Of a DNA stretch of 6,709 nt, positions 5,588 to 6,709 are shown in pieces. Made by a program: the position numbers and the translations under genes. Position 1 is the stretch's first letter, and every line of letters begins with the position of its first letter. Under the pieces are notes generated by a model, which was given only the letters and a program-made list of their open reading frames with translations, had not been told where the DNA came from and did not search any database. This stretch comes from an uncultured Sphingomonas sp. (lineage in GTDB: Bacteria; Pseudomonadota; Alphaproteobacteria; Sphingomonadales; Sphingomonadaceae), in contig NZ_CAMLDL010000035.1 in NCBI RefSeq assembly GCF_946478955.1, forward strand, positions 1-6,709, in the 5' to 3' direction.

Positions 5588-6709
5588 GCGCGCCGGTTCT
5601 GGATACGAAGCTCTCGCCGGAAGGGGAGGGCTTTCGCGCCAATGCGGCGCATAATCGAGCGCTCGCGGAAGAACTGCATGGCAAGGTCGCCGCCGCCGCG
5701 CAGGGTGGTTCGGAAAGCGCGCGGGCCAAGCACACGGCGCGGGGCAAGCTGCTGCCGCGCGAGCGTGTGGAGCGGCTGCTCGATCCGGGATCGCCTTTCC
5801 TTGAACTGGGCCAACTCGCTGCCAACGGCCTTTATCATAATGAGGTGCCGGGCGCGGGCATCATTGCGGGCATCGGCCGGGTGTCGGGCCGACAGGTGAT
5901 GATCGCCTGCAACGACGCGACGGTGAAAGGCGGGACTTACTACCCCATCAGCGTCAAGAAGCATCTGCGCGCGCAGGAGATCGCGCTCGAAAACCGTCTG
6001 CCCTGCGTCTATCTGGTGGACAGCGGCGGCGCGAACCTGCCCAATCAGGCGGACGTCTTCCCCGATAAGGAGCATTTCGGCCGCATCTTCTATAATCAGG
6101 CAAACCTGTCCGCACGTGGTATCCCGCAGATCGCCTGCGTCATGGGCAGCTGCACGGCGGGTGGCGCCTATGTGCCCGCCATGTCCGACGAGACGGTGAT
6201 CGTGCGCAATCAGGGGACGATCTTCCTTGCGGGACCCCCACTGGTGCAGGCGGCGACGGGGGAGGTGATCTCGGCAGAAGATCTTGGCGGCGGCGACCTG
6301 CATGGTCGCAAGTCGGGCGTGGTCGATCATGTCGCTGAAAATGACGATCATGCGCTGTCGATCGTGCGGGATATCGTCTCGACGCTTCAGCCCGACTACA
6401 CGCCGAACCTGAACCTGCGCGAGGCCAAGCCGCCCAAATATGATCCGCAGGAACTGTATGGCATTGTCCCACAAGATGTGCGCGCACCCTATGATGTGCG
6501 TGAAGTCATCGCGCGCATCGTCGACGGCAGCGAATTTCATGAATTCAAGGCGCTCTACGGTACGACCCTTGTCTGCGGCTTCGCGCACATCTGGGGCATG
6601 CCTGTCGCGATCCTCGCCAACAATGGCGTGCTGTTCAGCGAGAGCGCGGTCAAAGGCGCGCATTTCATCGAACTGGCCTGCCAGCGGCGCATTCCGCTGC
6701 TGTTCCTTC
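5584..6709 (+). CDS. liuB: Methylcrotonyl-CoA carboxylase, carboxyltransferase (beta) subunit, 3' end cut by window edge
   Basis: The first 375 codons of a protein normally about 535 residues long; it runs off the right edge. It is the non-biotinylated beta subunit that transfers carboxyl from biotin to 3-methylcrotonyl-CoA, making 3-methylglutaconyl-CoA. Visible marks are [17 protein letters not shown] (54-70), [17 protein letters not shown] (145-161) followed by HFGRIFYNQ (164-172), the active-site loop [16 protein letters not shown] (188-203), [17 protein letters not shown] (211-227), [10 protein letters not shown] (231-240) and, at the start of the second crotonase-like half, [15 protein letters not shown] (304-318) and [10 protein letters not shown] (346-355). 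These match methylcrotonyl-CoA rather than acetyl- or propionyl-CoA carboxylases. A geranyl-CoA carboxylase is related, but the liuA neighbour argues for leucine use. The ATG at 5584 shares ATGA with the liuA stop and has only a weak GGGG nearby, so translation is probably coupled. The biotin-carrying alpha subunit should lie further right. Confidence 0.95.
   Translation, partial: MSAPVLDTKLSPEGEGFRANAAHNRALAEELHGKVAAAAQGGSESARAKHTARGKLLPRERVERLLDPGSPFLELGQLAANGLYHNEVPGAGIIAGIGRVSGRQVMIACNDATVKGGTYYPISVKKHLRAQEIALENRLPCVYLVDSGGANLPNQADVFPDKEHFGRIFYNQANLSARGIPQIACVMGSCTAGGAYVPAMSDETVIVRNQGTIFLAGPPLVQAATGEVISAEDLGGGDLHGRKSGVVDHVAENDDHALSIVRDIVSTLQPDYTPNLNLREAKPPKYDPQELYGIVPQDVRAPYDVREVIARIVDGSEFHEFKALYGTTLVCGFAHIWGMPVAILANNGVLFSESAVKGAHFIELACQRRIPLLFL

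Noticed and set aside
5497..6663. Long minus-strand open frame (388 codons) antisense to liuA/liuB
   Set aside because: Arg/His/Asp-rich composition without motifs; the plus strand here encodes unmistakable carboxyltransferase motifs.

Overview
The window looks like a chromosomal stretch from an alphaproteobacterium, most probably a sphingomonad (Sphingomonas, Sphingobium or Novosphingobium type). This is inferred from high-GC coding sequence with strong G/C preference at third positions, a Tat-exported family 1 glycosidase, a probable TonB-dependent-receptor tail ending in Phe, and an alphaproteobacterial-looking leucine degradation pair. No mobile element, tRNA, rRNA or CRISPR array is visible.

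Layout. Positions 1-1100 (minus) hold most of a membrane-anchored alpha/beta hydrolase of the hormone-sensitive-lipase/BD-FAE type, cut by the left edge before its catalytic Asp and His. A 15-bp palindrome lies just upstream of its start. Positions 1101-1428 have no intact gene, but contain what looks like the last ~20 codons of an outer-membrane receptor, broken by a 5-bp tandem duplication. Positions 1429-2739 (minus) encode a Tat-exported GH1 beta-glucosidase with both catalytic glutamates. Positions 2746-3428 carry no convincing gene; they hold a cluster of four short hairpins and a perfect 15-bp palindrome that contains a consensus -35 box directed toward the glycosidase.

The right part is a divergent unit. 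A LysR-type regulator (3429-4301, minus) faces isovaleryl-CoA dehydrogenase (liuA, 4439-5587, plus). liuA is followed with a 4-bp stop/start overlap by the carboxyltransferase subunit of methylcrotonyl-CoA carboxylase (liuB, from 5584, cut by the right edge). These two enzymes carry out successive steps of leucine breakdown: isovaleryl-CoA to 3-methylcrotonyl-CoA to 3-methylglutaconyl-CoA. The LysR/liuA gap holds an inverted repeat lying over the presumed -35 regions of both promoters, a good candidate for a shared operator.

I see no wholly new biological system. The points most worth checking are the LysR-type control of the liu genes with its candidate operator, the hairpin-rich 680-bp gap before the glycosidase, and the receptor relic beside the glycosidase, which hints at a decayed glycoside-uptake locus.
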